From: Hetaerina americana
Lineage: Eukaryota; Arthropoda; Insecta; Odonata; Calopterygidae
NCBI GenBank assembly: GCA_022747635.1
Contig: JAKTNV010000001.1
Coordinates: 27,817,990 to 27,881,989, forward strand
Reading direction: 5' to 3'
Length of the DNA stretch: 64,000 nt
Positions 24,871-35,622 of the stretch are shown piece by piece (position 1 is the first letter of the stretch; each line of letters begins with the position of its first letter). The translations under genes were made by a program, and so were the position numbers. The notes under the pieces are model-generated. The model worked only from the letters and a program-made list of their open reading frames with translations, did not search any database and had not been told where the DNA came from.

Positions 24871-26053
24871 CCCGGCGCCCATTGTGAACAAAATTCGATC
24901 ACACTGTTTCACCCACTCGCAGTTTGTAAATGCATTAATTTCATGGACGGATTTATTACATGGATGGTGGAGGGAGAGTTTGCGCTGATGCATCTCCAGT
25001 CTAATAATCGAGATCACATTTAAAGTGGTTGTTTCATTTCAGATCAGAAAGCTGCAAAATGATGAAAAGGTATTAGAACTTAATTACTGATGGAGTGGCA
25101 GCAATTTTCATTTTTGATTTATACTTGTGAGTGTCTTATGATTATAAATTCATCTACTAATACGTAGAACTAGTACGTACCACCACGTGATAGGTGGGAA
25201 TGCATCCCACCTATCTGCACCCTATGATATTTTGAGTTGCAGGTATTTCACCATAGTTCCTAATATTTACCATCGCTTTTCCAATACTATTATTAATGCA
25301 ACGATTGTTGAATAATCCCCCAAAGATGAAATATTTGAATTTAGAATTGTGCGTTTTTCCTTCAAATACATTGAAGGGAATAAAATACTGCATAATCCTT
25401 TCCCATAAATTATTTCACTATCTTAAGCGATAAATCTTTTTTAGAGATTAATTTTAAAAACTGTCTTCGTTCACTTTTTAAGTACTTATTTATAAGCTGA
25501 GCCTTCGAAAGACACGGTGAAATAGGGCACTAAGAAATCTATAACAGTCCATTTACATTTTTTCTATGATTGTATTCATTCGCCTCATGAAGATTCCCAC
25601 TTTTCCATACATTGGTATGCTACCGTTGGAGTTCACGGGGAAAGAGCTCTGCTTTGCGAGGACTATTATCGGTCACAGAAATAAAACGTCCCTATGTAAT
25701 AAGCTCGGTGGATTGCTGTTACTTCTTGTGTTACCAAAGACTCGGCTTTCCATTGCAGAATAAAAGTAAGTGAAGTTAAATGGACCTATGACCCTCGGAA
25801 TTTCCGTCTGTGGCCTCTATTTTTATTTGTATAGGATATATTTCAAAGGCACACAGTATTTACCCCCAGAAATTTAAAACTCAGAAGTTGATTTCTTAGT
25901 AATTCGATGTTTTCCTTTCCTTATTAGAAATACGGACATGAATTTTCCTGCGAACTAATAGCATGGGATACTTACAACTCGATCAGGTTTGATTTTCCTA
26001 CAAGGAATTACATTTCATTGAATTTAAGATTGTTACTGTTGGCAGTAATTGAT
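24871..26053. other. AT-rich non-coding stretch
   Basis: Nothing recognised except the hairpin at 25189-25215. Confidence 0.4.
25189..25215. repeat. perfect 11-bp inverted repeat, 5-base loop
   Basis: GATAGGTGGGA, loop ATGCA, then TCCCACCTATC. The context gives no sign of a transcript or element boundary. Confidence 0.9.
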
Positions 26054-26100
26054 CACCTCGGTAGCTTAGTGATCCAAACCTAGACCCTTAAACGTACAGA
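26054..26100 (+). mobile_element. possible truncated tRNA-like SINE head
   Basis: CACCTCGGTAGCTTAGTGATC resembles a tRNA 5' half with an A-box-like TAGCTTAGTGATC. No convincing B box follows. A similar CCTCGGTAGCTT string occurs at 28833, so the two may belong to one family. Confidence 0.3.
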
Positions 26101-26319
26101 ACATCAAATCAATCATTTATTTTCACTTTGATGGGTCTATTTAACATTACCTCAATAATTTCAAATATTCCCATATTTAAAAGAAGATGATACGCCAAAA
26201 TTATACAATGCATTATAGGTGATTATTCAATATTAATAATCTGCTCTGCCAAATATGGTATCTATATAAGGCAAATCCAAAGAGCAGAAACAATAATTCA
26301 TAAACGAACTACATATTCA

Positions 26320-26455
26320 GGGTGAAGAGAGACCTGATGTAGACTAGGTTGCTGGATTGTGTTTTGTTAGGAATCGCAAAATTTATTTGATAGTTGTGTC
26401 CATACAAAAAAACCTACCTTAAACGGTAGATTACCGTATAATAATAATACATGCA
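26320..26455 (+). mobile_element. non-LTR retrotransposon 3' end (truncated)
   Basis: TTGTGTTTTGTTAGG corresponds to the GTTGTGTTTTGTAAG of the 28.9-29.6 kb copy. The family 3' block follows, with CTACC/GGTAG (26414-26418 and 26425-26429) and an overlapping CGGTA/TACCG (26424-26428 and 26432-26436). The copy ends in ATAATAATA. It is a 5'-truncated LINE copy of about 135 bp. Confidence 0.65.
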
Positions 26456-28489
26456 GAATTTCAGCTGACTTTTATGGGAAATACATCTTATGAATATGAG
26501 ATAAATTAGGAGTTCCTTTCGTGTTAAAATTTCCCTGAACTCATAGTCAGTAAAGCCACCTGCCTGGTTTCAATACTGGGTTTTAAAGTCACATAAATTC
26601 TGAAATTAATTTCCAGTTTATTACGTTGGTAAGTACTAAATTCTTAGCTGCGAGTAATATTTCAACAAGAAAGTTCCTTCAAATTAGGATTAACCTCAAG
26701 TGATCATGATAAGGGCATTTTTCTAATGCAGCATTATAAAGCTGTATCAATTAACTGCTCTGCGATGGCTTGGGGTCTTATCTCGCCGCAAACTTATTTT
26801 AGAGAAAAATTTTACGCTGACACTTAATCACGCCCAAGGCGAGATTAAGGAAAGTAGTCGGGTTGGGTGACGCGTACGTTACCCACTAAACTAGCTTTTA
26901 GATATTTGAAAATTTTTCAATTGAATTTTTTAAAATTATCTTGTACTAGTATACTTTTCAATTTTCTTGGGTATTTAACGAATCCCTTCATGTCAGAAAC
27001 CACTTCCATTTTCCTATTGCTATCTATTGCCTGTATTTTCTCGTTTAACGTCCTTCTCTCTGATAATACGCAAACCATTAGGAGCGTAATAACCCTATAA
27101 CCTTACTCTCGTAGAGAAATAATTTTTAATTACAAAAATAAAGTGAATTGTTTTATAATTTTTCCACCCTATAGATTCATCATGACTTTTTGGAAACTAT
27201 CGCTTTCTGCAGAAATGCAGGAGATATAAAGGAAAAGGAACTGGCATCGGAAAATTTGCCAATGAGGAAAAATCTAATAAAATAATATGGAAATTTTTAA
27301 ATTGAGCAGGTTAAAGTGTTAACTGTATAAGTAAAAAAAAATATTCAAACCTTTTTTTGCATAAACATGCCGTTTTGTTTTGTCTTTAATGCAAACATCA
27401 TCTTTTATTCTAGCAAAAGTTTCGTTTCATCGTTTAAAAGTTTATTAAATCACTTAAGTATATTTTTATTTAACCGACTCCAAAGCATTCTAATCTTTCT
27501 TATTTTTTTACTAGGCTTTATAAATGTTATAATAGTCATGTAGGTAGTAAATGATATCATGTTGCTTCAAAATTGGCTGCATCGTGAAGAGAATAGTTTC
27601 AGGAGAAAACAGTATAATGCTGTTTAAAATTCATTTGCCCCGGCTTTGGTTCGTCCGTTGGCTTTCGAGCTAATCCAATTAATACAGATTTTTACCAAGC
27701 TGTTATTCACATTCATTTTCCCGTCGCGTTTTCCATTTATTTTCGCTTTATTTACGGTTTATATTTTCTGTATTTTTAATAACCAAAATGATTTAAAATT
27801 TATTTCGAGGAGGGCATTTCTCACCCCCACGTAGATTACCTACACGAGTAAACACGCGTTTTTTTAAATTGCTCCCACACGTGTGCTCTCTCCCCCAAAT
27901 GCTTTTATGTAAATAACTCTCTCATTCTTGCCCATTTATTCGAATGGGAATTCCCATGGATGGAGTCATAAGCAACCTTACATATTTTCATTATTGATAA
28001 CTTGGGCTTACTTTTGTCATCAAGCAGATTTCATCATTTAACTTTTTTAAATTCATTTTTAAGATATATTTCTTTCTTTAATTTAATTTGATTGATAATA
28101 ATGTAATTATTCGGCCTCGCGGATTTTTGTCGATTGTTTAACTTCAAAATAAAGTTTTTCCGCAATTTAACTTTTTGCTAGAGTTTTCTTTTATACCTGT
28201 ACACAATATCCTTATTTGCCACCGCGCAATCTACTCACAAACTGGATCTTAGCATTTGTATATATTTTTAAATAACTTGGATCAAAGGATTATAATGTGT
28301 TTTATCACACCTGATGTCACAAGCATCTTTGGCTTATTATGTACAAAATCCTAGTTGTATCTTGGGTAAATCTTTCCCCGTGTTCGTCTAATGTAAGCAT
28401 CATCGCAGCTTATCTTGTAAATACGAGATTTACCCCATAAATTTTCATTTTTTTTACTATCTAGTGTTTTATTTGAGAGAAGAAATATA
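26456..28489. other. AT-rich non-coding stretch
   Basis: No element or gene recognised. The open stretch at 26867-27100 is dominated by hydrophobic low-complexity residues, as expected from T-rich DNA. Confidence 0.4.
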
Positions 28490-28800
28490 CAGGGTCCACT
28501 ATAAATGTAATGTACATGAAACCTCCTTGTTACCCTCCCAGAATATCCTGTGCAAGCAGAAAAACATCACTTGAGGCATTTCTCCATCGCCATAAGCATC
28601 CTTAACCATAGTCATGGTCTCCATACCCAATTTTCCAAGCTTAATGCACAACTTTATCGTATATCATTGCTCCATGGAACGTGGCATCGTAAATTCGCCA
28701 AAAATCGCGCTACGCGATTTATCTTTGGCGCCAGACGCATGACTACGAATACATTTGGTATTGTATGTACGGTATTTTATCATAACATTTTGCTCCTTTA
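28490..28800 (-). mobile_element. mariner deletion derivative (N-terminus plus one end)
   Basis: A TA at 28488-28489 abuts CAGGGTCCACTATAAATG, a mariner-type terminal repeat. On the minus strand, starting at an ATG at 28675, the translation reads IKLCIKLGKLGMETMTMVKDAYGDGEM, the classic mariner N-terminal helix-turn-helix start, with an early stop. The catalytic core is absent; coding sequence passes almost directly into the terminal repeat. The opposite end, presumably near 28800, was not identified. The terminal sequence resembles that of the 30103-30592 copy. Confidence 0.65.
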
Positions 28801-28830
28801 AGGTCCCCAAAATTTCGGAGTGCTAGAGGA

Positions 28831-28925
28831 CGCCTCGGTAGCTTTTAACTGGCTAGAGCACTCGGCCGGTCATCGAAGGATGGTAATTCTTACCCCAGTC
28901 AAGGCGAATGATGGTAACACTTTGA
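28831..28925 (+). mobile_element. tRNA-like SINE head (degenerate)
   Basis: CCTCGGTAGCTTTTAACTGG followed by CTAGAGCACTCGGCCGGTCATCG strongly resembles a tRNA D-arm and anticodon arm. The B-box region (near TTCTTACCCC) has drifted. It lies directly upstream of a LINE fragment, so a composite or an adjacent insertion are both possible. Confidence 0.5.
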
Positions 28926-28931
28926 AATCTC

Positions 28932-29595
28932 AGCGTTGAAATCCGAGGGCGAGAACTAGAGCAGGTAAAACAGGTTACCTATCTCGGAAATATTTTTAAG
29001 AAAATGGGCTAAGTAGCAAATACATAGCACGAAGAACTGCGTTAGTCAAATAAGCTTTAAAAAGGAGGAAGGAATGGATCACTGGAACTTTGTGTAAGGA
29101 TGTAAACAAAAGGCTCGTCGGAACTTGGGTATGGAGCGTTGTTATCTACGCCGCAGAAGCATGGTCACTGAAGCAGGAATAGAGTCATAGATTGGAGGTT
29201 TTTAAAATGTGGGTGTGGAGGAGGATGGGAAAGGTGATATAGAGAGGAAGGAAAACAAACGAGGAAGTGCTAGGCATAATGTGGGAGGAGAGAGTATTGT
29301 TGGGAGAAATGAAAAAGAGGCAGTAAAGATGGATGCAGAGCATTTTGATAGGAAAGGGGATGTTGAATGGGAACATGGGAGAAAATTTTAGGCAATCGAG
29401 GAACGGGCAGGAATAGAATGGGCATGTTTGACGGAATGAATGGTGGAAGGAAGTATTTGGAATTGAAGATTGGCTTATTGTAATGTTGGGCGTCAGGTTG
29501 TGTTTTGTAAGAGAGGCGGTGGCATTTTCGCTGTACTGTTTGGAAGCTTGGGTTCATCCAAACCTATCTCAACTGTTTGATTACCAATAATAATA
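28932..29595 (+). mobile_element. non-LTR retrotransposon, RT C-terminal part and 3' end
   Basis: Frames shift several times but read LEQVKQVTYLGNIF, then AAEAWSLKQE, RLEVFKMWVWRRMGKV, KTNEEVLGIMWEERVLLGE and ILIGKGML. These are the conserved post-RT segments of APE-type LINEs (LEQV-x-YLG; RLEAFEMWxWRRM; TNEEVL). The copy ends with a degenerate version of the shared 3' block (TTCATCCAAACCTATCTC near 29553) and AATAATAAT at 29586-29594. 5'-truncated and non-functional. Confidence 0.8.
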
Positions 29596-30102
29596 TCAAG
29601 CATAACGTATATTGCTATAACCATTAATTTAAGGAGAAATAGTTGTAAATACATATAAAAATAGTAAATTTGGTAAAGTTAATTACTTTAGTTAATTATT
29701 TAAGTTGATTACTTTGATAAGTTATTGAAAATACGACAAATGAGATGTTTAATAAGAGATTGTATCTCAAAATATAAAATTATTAGAATATAGTAGATTT
29801 TTATTCACAACTTGAGATAAGTTTGATCGGTTGATTTGATCAAATCATTTCGTTGCCAAATCTTGTTAAGCCAATGAGCTGCTTTAATCTTTCTCGCGAT
29901 CTGCGTCAACTAAAGACCTTATGATATGGATACATACGTAATTTAATGACGTAATGTTTATCTTTTTACGGCATTTGAGTTGAAAAGGTAATCTTATGGG
30001 GTGTTTAAATCGGTCTACTTTCTCGATACCACGATGGCAGGCTCTTAAATGTGTCTCACAAGGGATTTACTTCGGTAATGTTTTGGGGGAGGTGATGGTA
30101 TA
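29596..30102. other. AT-rich non-coding stretch
   Basis: Nothing recognised. It ends in the TA flanking the next mariner relic (30101-30102). Confidence 0.4.
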
Positions 30103-30592
30103 CAAAGTCCACCGTAAAAGTAATGCTCATTCTCTGGGGAAAAGAGATTTGTTGATCGCACTAGTACAAATGCTTGAAATTCTTCGAAATACTCTCCCCC
30201 TGCATCAATACACTTGCGGAGACATGCCTGTTACCCCTGGAAGGCACCCTGACACACTCAAAATGAGCAATTCCTCGGGCGTCAAAGAAGGCAATGAGCA
30301 TCGTTTTGATGCGAGACTTGCTCATTCGCGCTTCATTGGGGCGGGGGTATGATTTTGTGTGCCACTCACTGCTCTGCGTTTTCGATTCTGGGTCGTACTC
30401 GAACATCCAGGATTCGTCTCCAGTTACGACAGAATAAAATAAGTCCGGCTCATCTTGAATGGAATCCAACAATTATTGACAACGCGAACCTCGAAGTTCT
30501 TTCTGGCCTTCCGTCAACACTTTCGGCAAAAACTTTCCACCGACCTTGAGTATTTCCAGATCCTTGGTTACTATTTCATGCACCGCAAATGT
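30103..30592 (-). mobile_element. mariner transposase fragment (central part)
   Basis: TA at 30101-30102 abuts CAAAGTCCACCGTAAAAG, a terminal repeat. Minus-strand frames read KFLPKVLTEGQKE and then, without stops for about 100 codons, TGDESWMFEYDPESKTQSSEW and RMSKSRIKTMLIAFFDARG. This is the first catalytic aspartate block and the following strand of a mariner DD34D transposase. The second and third aspartate motifs are missing before the 3' terminal repeat, and the N-terminal half is lost at the other side. It appears to be both truncated and internally deleted. Confidence 0.8.
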
Positions 30593-30625
30593 GAACATAT
30601 GAGTAAGGTGCCAGTAATTTGCTGG

Positions 30626-30656
30626 ATATATATATATATATATATACTCATATATA
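30626..30656. repeat. TA-rich microsatellite
   Basis: A near-uninterrupted TA dinucleotide run with a short CTCA interruption. Confidence 0.9.
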
Positions 30657-31317
30657 CAGAAACAGATATAAGGAAAAGGGATAGGAACACATATACGCGG
30701 GCGTGGTGTTTTAAATTTCTAAGGAATTTGGAGTTAAAATTATATTAGCTGACAAAAAATCAGAAAGTTGGATGTCCAGTATCGATTCATATCTAATTCT
30801 TTTCTTAAACCCAAAAACTATGGAATAATTGTATTTCCAACGGAGGTGACACCTTCTTTTCTCCCTCCATTGTTAAGATTTAGTTGAACATTGTTGAGAT
30901 TTATTAGATGGGTATCTTTTACACCAATGAATGGACAAATAAATAACGTCTGTGGCATTAATGGTCGAACTTGCTATTTTTATTTCAGATATGTTAATAA
31001 TGTGAACAAAATTATATAAGCCTTGGCGGAATTATATGTAGCAATCGAAAATAAACAATTCACTCAGAAAATACTTGACCATGCACGAGAGGGTAAAGAC
31101 GAAATGTGAATGAAACCAAATCATAGAATTTATTCAAAATATTTTGGTCATAAGTACTTTTATATCACCTTTCAGCAGGTAATACCCGCTGTCCGGTGAT
31201 CGTGACTTCGTGCCACAGAAAAGCCCAGCACAGTTTACCCCAGTGGGTCTCAGGGAAAAAGGAGCAAATGTTTCACTAGACGCCGACGAGGTCACGAAAT
31301 GTGAGGATAGGCATACA
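30657..31317. other. AT-rich non-coding stretch
   Basis: No assignable feature. The part at 31170-31270 is less AT-rich (CCGGTGATCGTGACTTCG) but matches nothing I recognise. Confidence 0.35.
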
Positions 31318-31480
31318 TCCTAAGAAACGATGAGGGATAGAAATTATTGGAAGTTGAAGAAGAGTTTATTGCAGGATATGGTTCCAGGTCTTATCTATTA
31401 GAGCGAGGCTCAGAAGCCCAGCTGTGTTCATCTGAAGACCACCTTTAACGGTATACTACCGACAGTAAATAAATCGTAAA
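31318..31480 (+). mobile_element. non-LTR retrotransposon 3' end (truncated)
   Basis: One frame reads RNYWKLKKSLLQDMVPGLIY, parallel to the KYLELKIGLL-like segment of the 29.4 kb copy. The shared 3' block follows, starting TGTTCATCTGAAGACC, with CGGTA/TACCG at 31452-31456 and 31460-31464. The tail is degenerate (AGTAAATAAAT). Confidence 0.55.
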
Positions 31481-32267
31481 TGTCTTCCAATTACATATTT
31501 TCCTCATTCATCACTCGTTCTATACATTTTTCTTCTCCAATTTTTTGTAGCATTTCATTTAATTCCCTGAAAATCCTCTACTGCTGCTTTCATCTCAGAA
31601 CTATGGAATATTAAGTTCCATGTGTGTTTCTTAAGAGTGAATTTTTCATGGATCACCTTTCGAGTTATTTTTCCGAAGTAGCATTTTCCGATATTTTTGC
31701 GTAAGTCCTCTTATTTCCCTCTCCGATCCAGTGCTTTGTATCATAAAAACTCTTCGTCTTTCAAGTGTACATTTCCGTAGTTTCATTTTGGCAAAATGTA
31801 CATTCTAATGGCTACTTACAATTTTTTCGCGACTTTTTATTTTCCTCTCCTTAATAAATATTTAATAAAGCAAAGTCTGGTAGTTTTACTCTGGTCTACT
31901 CCATCTCTGCGAGGAGTAATATTGACTGGTGTACTAATAAATATATTTTCTCCAATTATCGTTTTATCTAACTCATAAATCGGGTTTTTGATACCCACAC
32001 AAAAGGCTGTGAGCGATAATGATCACCCTGGAGCGTCTTCTAAACTTGTGTCATTTGATTGTCATGTATAAGTACACGTAAGACACAAAGCATTTTTGAG
32101 TAATGTTACCGATACAAATAAAAAAATGGGACTGATGTAAACCATTCAAACTATTTCACACTAAGAAATGAGTTCTCAAACTTTTAATGATAATAAGTGA
32201 CACAGTATATGGGACCCATTCCCTCCTCTCGGGAATTCATACACATGATCAACGGGTCCCCAACGGT
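31481..32267. other. AT-rich non-coding stretch
   Basis: No feature recognised. Confidence 0.4.
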
Positions 32268-32520
32268 AATGTATCTATGTATGTATGTATTTGTTCAATC
32301 AGCCACTTTCTGCACTTTTTATCCCTAAGGGTGGTTAACCGGTCGGGACAATTGATTTGTCGCAATAGAAGAGTGAGTACCTGAGTGCACGTTGGTAGGA
32401 GAGAAACTGCGTCAGCGCGAAACTGTTTGAAAAGAGAGAGGGACATTTGGGCTTCGTCATCTGCCCGCTCCCAGAGAAATTCGAAATCAGCCATAAACAG
32501 AAACCATCAACCGTGTGGGG
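32268..32520 (-). mobile_element. possible retroelement 3' end with (TACA)n tail
   Basis: On the minus strand an open frame of about 81 codons (from 32494) ends close to a (CATA)n microsatellite, seen as ATGTATGTATGTAT at about 32279-32291. A coding tail followed by a tetranucleotide run is typical of non-LTR element 3' ends. The protein (FLWERADDEAQMSLSLF) is not one I recognise, so the call rests on layout only. Confidence 0.3.
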
Positions 32521-33914
32521 TTCTTATGAAACGTTTCGCAAAATTTATACTGACATCCTCCGCGAGCTTAGGGTTGCTTTAAAAGGCAACTTCGTTATTA
32601 TTTTCAATTTATTACCTTTGGACGTTGCTTCAGTTGGTTTTAGTCTCTTTTTATACGTAGTTTTCCTTAATATACTCGTACAAGATGGAACTGTTCTTCT
32701 ACACTTAATGCAGACCTGAATTTGAACTAATTTCTATGTCGTTTGAAATTTCTGAATGACTCAACGTATTTCCATTTGGTTTTTTTCATGCACAAAGGAC
32801 ATATTGCGCTAGCTCAGAGTTACCACTTTGTTCACTTTTACTATTTGATAGGTATTGTTTTTGGTTTTAGGGTTACATTATTTAAGTAGGAAAAAAGAAG
32901 GCCACTGATTCAGATTGCCATGTTTACAGTAATTCTCTCTTGAGTTTAGTTAAGGATGTTTTAAAATAGCTATTGGTAACACGTGAACTAGTTCATCGTT
33001 GCCCGTTTTTCCAGATAATGCGCTACTCAGTTCTGTTCAAAACAAGCGGCAAGCGCACCTTTCATCAATGCCTCTCCAATTTGAGGTTAATGAATTCGAA
33101 AGGTATAAAATATCTGCCTTGCCTATTGCCATGGTAATATTTTCAGAATTCACATAAGATAACAGAAATAGCGAAAAAGAAATTCAGTGTTGAATCTGCT
33201 CTAATTTTTGATAGCAAGTGGATGCAAAGCTATGCAAATTGAGGAAGGAGGTTTCAAGAAATTTGGGAGCAGTTCTTTTTTTCAGGTGAAATCTCATCTC
33301 GATGATCACGATCGCTAGCAGGAGAAATAAATGATGCTTGTAAAAACCTCGAACGAGAAACCGATTGCATGAAATGGATTTTGGTTGGAAAATCATTATT
33401 GCGCTGCAGCCGTAGAGTCAATTTTGGGTGTGCCCCATCAATCCGGGTAATAGGCTTCGTTCAGAGACTTACGTCCAATAAAACTCGACACACGTATGAC
33501 TGTCCTATCAAAGTTGCGGGTTCGTTAATCGTGTTACGTTCGAGTATGTCTCCAATGCTTGTATTAGCTTTTATAATTTATGGATTCTAAAGGCAAATTT
33601 CAATAATTCACTGGAATAGGTTATTTAACAACAAGCAGTCACTGCTGTAAAGTGAAATTTCGTCTAGTTGACGAGAAAAACTCTGGAGTACTTTAAAAAA
33701 ATGAATTCTTTCAATACTTGCGGTACCTAATACATAGTTTTTTCTGAATATTTTTTGCAATAAATACATTTCGAGCGTCATTATTTCAGAAGTAGAGACT
33801 AGATTCTACTCCGTTGGAATAAACGAAAAGGAGATAAAAGTTCCCGAGGTAATGAAAGCATTCTATTAGAGGAAAAGTTAACCGACAGTTGGCAGGAAAA
33901 GCCTGAAAGTTCGA
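32521..33914. other. AT-rich non-coding stretch
   Basis: Nothing assignable. A CpG-containing segment at 33400-33550 (for example GTTGCGGGTTCGTTAATCG) is slightly unlike its flanks. The SINE target duplication CCTGAAAGTTCGA ends it at 33902-33914. Confidence 0.35.
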
Positions 33915-34224
33915 GTAGTAGTAGTAGTTTTGAGGGGAGGCGACCGACAGCTAAGGTCATTTGCGCCATAGGGGAAGGACAGGAAAGGATGAAGGGTGGA
34001 GAGAAACCCGGCGTCGGCATTAGCCTACTCTTTACGAAAGGCGCCAAGGGGTCCGCGGCTTAACGTCCCATCCGACGGACGGCGTACTCATTTAAAGTGC
34101 CCTCCACAAAGCACCTCAAGTAGGGATCGAGATACCTCTGAAAAATATTCAACACCGCCGGGATTTGAACCCGCGCCCTCAGGGTGGGAAGCCAGTACGT
34201 TAGCCCCCGCACCATCTCGATCCC
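33915..34224 (-). mobile_element. tRNA-derived SINE, copy 2 (310 bp, perfect target duplication)
   Basis: Same family and same minus orientation as the copy at 6772-7081. The tRNA-like head starts at 34224 with an A-box-like TGGTGCGGGGG and a perfect B box (GGTTCAAATCC). The central domain includes AACGTCCCATCCGACGGACG on the + strand, and the tail is (CTA)n, seen as GTAGTAGTAGTAG at 33915-33927. A perfect 13-bp duplication (33902-33914 and 34225-34237) brackets it exactly, so both boundaries are firm. The 77-codon open frame at 33996-34229 is a by-product of the SINE. Confidence 0.9.
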
Positions 34225-34237
34225 CCTGAAAGTTCGA

Positions 34238-35260
34238 AAGAGATTAAATCTCTCTGTGTAGTATTTTTCTTCATCGTAGTGAAGTATGAGAAACAGAGTG
34301 AAGCAATGATATAAGAGCAGCATAATGGAAAATGCCAAAAGCCCTGCCGTAAATGGGCGATTCGAATTACTGGCGAAGAGGTTCTAAAGAAATTGGGAGA
34401 AACCTAATGAAAATTAAATGAACGAGGGATCATCTTTTCGGACAAATGTGGAGGCATAATGTCACAGCCATCTGGGGGAAAATGAGAAAAAATATCAAAA
34501 GAAGAAAGTTTTGAATGGCATTAATGGGACACTTCGAATGATATCTAGAAATACGTTAAATTGAAATTAAAAACCACGAGATCGCAAGAAAGGAGTGTCG
34601 TTCGCACAGTTTAACAAACAATCGCACGGAGTGACAACAGAACACTGAATCCAATCGCTCTAATAGGTATTACACGAGATTCAATTGGTAATGTTGTCTG
34701 TGGTTTAACCCAGAATGAAATGGGCGTTTCTCATATTGGACCATGATTAAATATGTTCTTTGTTATATCGAGTGATGGACGGATGCCTTTAAAATTTAAG
34801 CCTTTTGATTACTTACATTTTCTCCATTCTCATAATCTCGGTATTCTCTGGGGCGACTCTTTCAAACCTTTAGCTCTATTTAGTGCATCCCTCATTAGCG
34901 CATAAGAAGAGCTCATAGTTAATAGAATTATAATTTTTATAATTTATATCACTACAGGAGAATATAATTATTAGCGAAGTGATTGTACTTTATGTGAATA
35001 ATTATACTTTTATTACATGCAGTTAATGCCTATACTAAATATACACTCTCTCCTATTTTAGAGCTTGTACTTCAGCTTTTGCGAATTATTTCGTCTGCTT
35101 AGATTATTTTCAAGTGACATATTCATGTCTACATTTATGTAAGAACACGGGACTACGTTTTATCGGCCAGTTGATACCGCTCAGCGGTTTCAGCATTTTA
35201 TTTTTCCATTGACTTACGACACTCTTCTAGCCGTTACTCGCTGAAATTTCTCCATGTATG
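34238..35260. other. AT-rich non-coding stretch
   Basis: No recognisable gene or repeat. Confidence 0.4.
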
Positions 35261-35422
35261 GATTACAGAAACACAGGAATTCCACCATTAATATTTATTG
35301 ACGACGATGATTTCACCATTATGCGGCATCATCAGACGGTCATGGTGATACCACACAGTGGTAAAACCATTGTCGTCAATGAATATTCATTTTTTAATTG
35401 CTGTGTTTATATTTATAATCTC
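35261..35422. mobile_element. fold-back (palindromic) element, about 160 bp
   Basis: The left arm (35261-35320) and right arm (about 35357-35422) are imperfect reverse complements, best around ATTGACGACGATG (left) and CATTGTCGTCAAT (right) and at the ACACAG/CTGTGT ends. A unique centre of about 36 bp contains GGCATCATCAGACGG. There is no coding capacity. It is MITE-like or fold-back in layout. A target duplication is not obvious. Confidence 0.6.
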
Positions 35423-35571
35423 TAGACTAGTTTAGTTGACAATTTTATGAGAATAAGGCAAGAGTTGCACACATTGATTACTGTAATTTAATAATCTTGT
35501 GTATTTTAAGAATCCTTTCGTGAATAATTATATTTCTTTTAAATCTAACTGGAACAAATATATTTTTTCAG

Positions 35572-35620
35572 GTACGCACGGAGGACCATTCTTTTTTGTG
35601 TTCTGCTACACGAGAATCCA
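35572..35620 (+). other. candidate 49-bp internal exon
   Basis: TATTTTTTCAG (acceptor with T tract, ending 35571) precedes and CCA|GTAAGTG (strong donor, GT at 35621-35622) follows. All three forward frames are open across the 49 bp. The first gives VRTEDHSFLCSATRES and leaves one base over. The segment is visibly less AT-rich than its flanks. Both splice sites score well by eye and face each other at a plausible micro-exon distance, which is uncommon by chance. It could be coding or untranslated, and no partner exon is identified. Confidence 0.3.
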
Positions 35621-35622
35621 GT

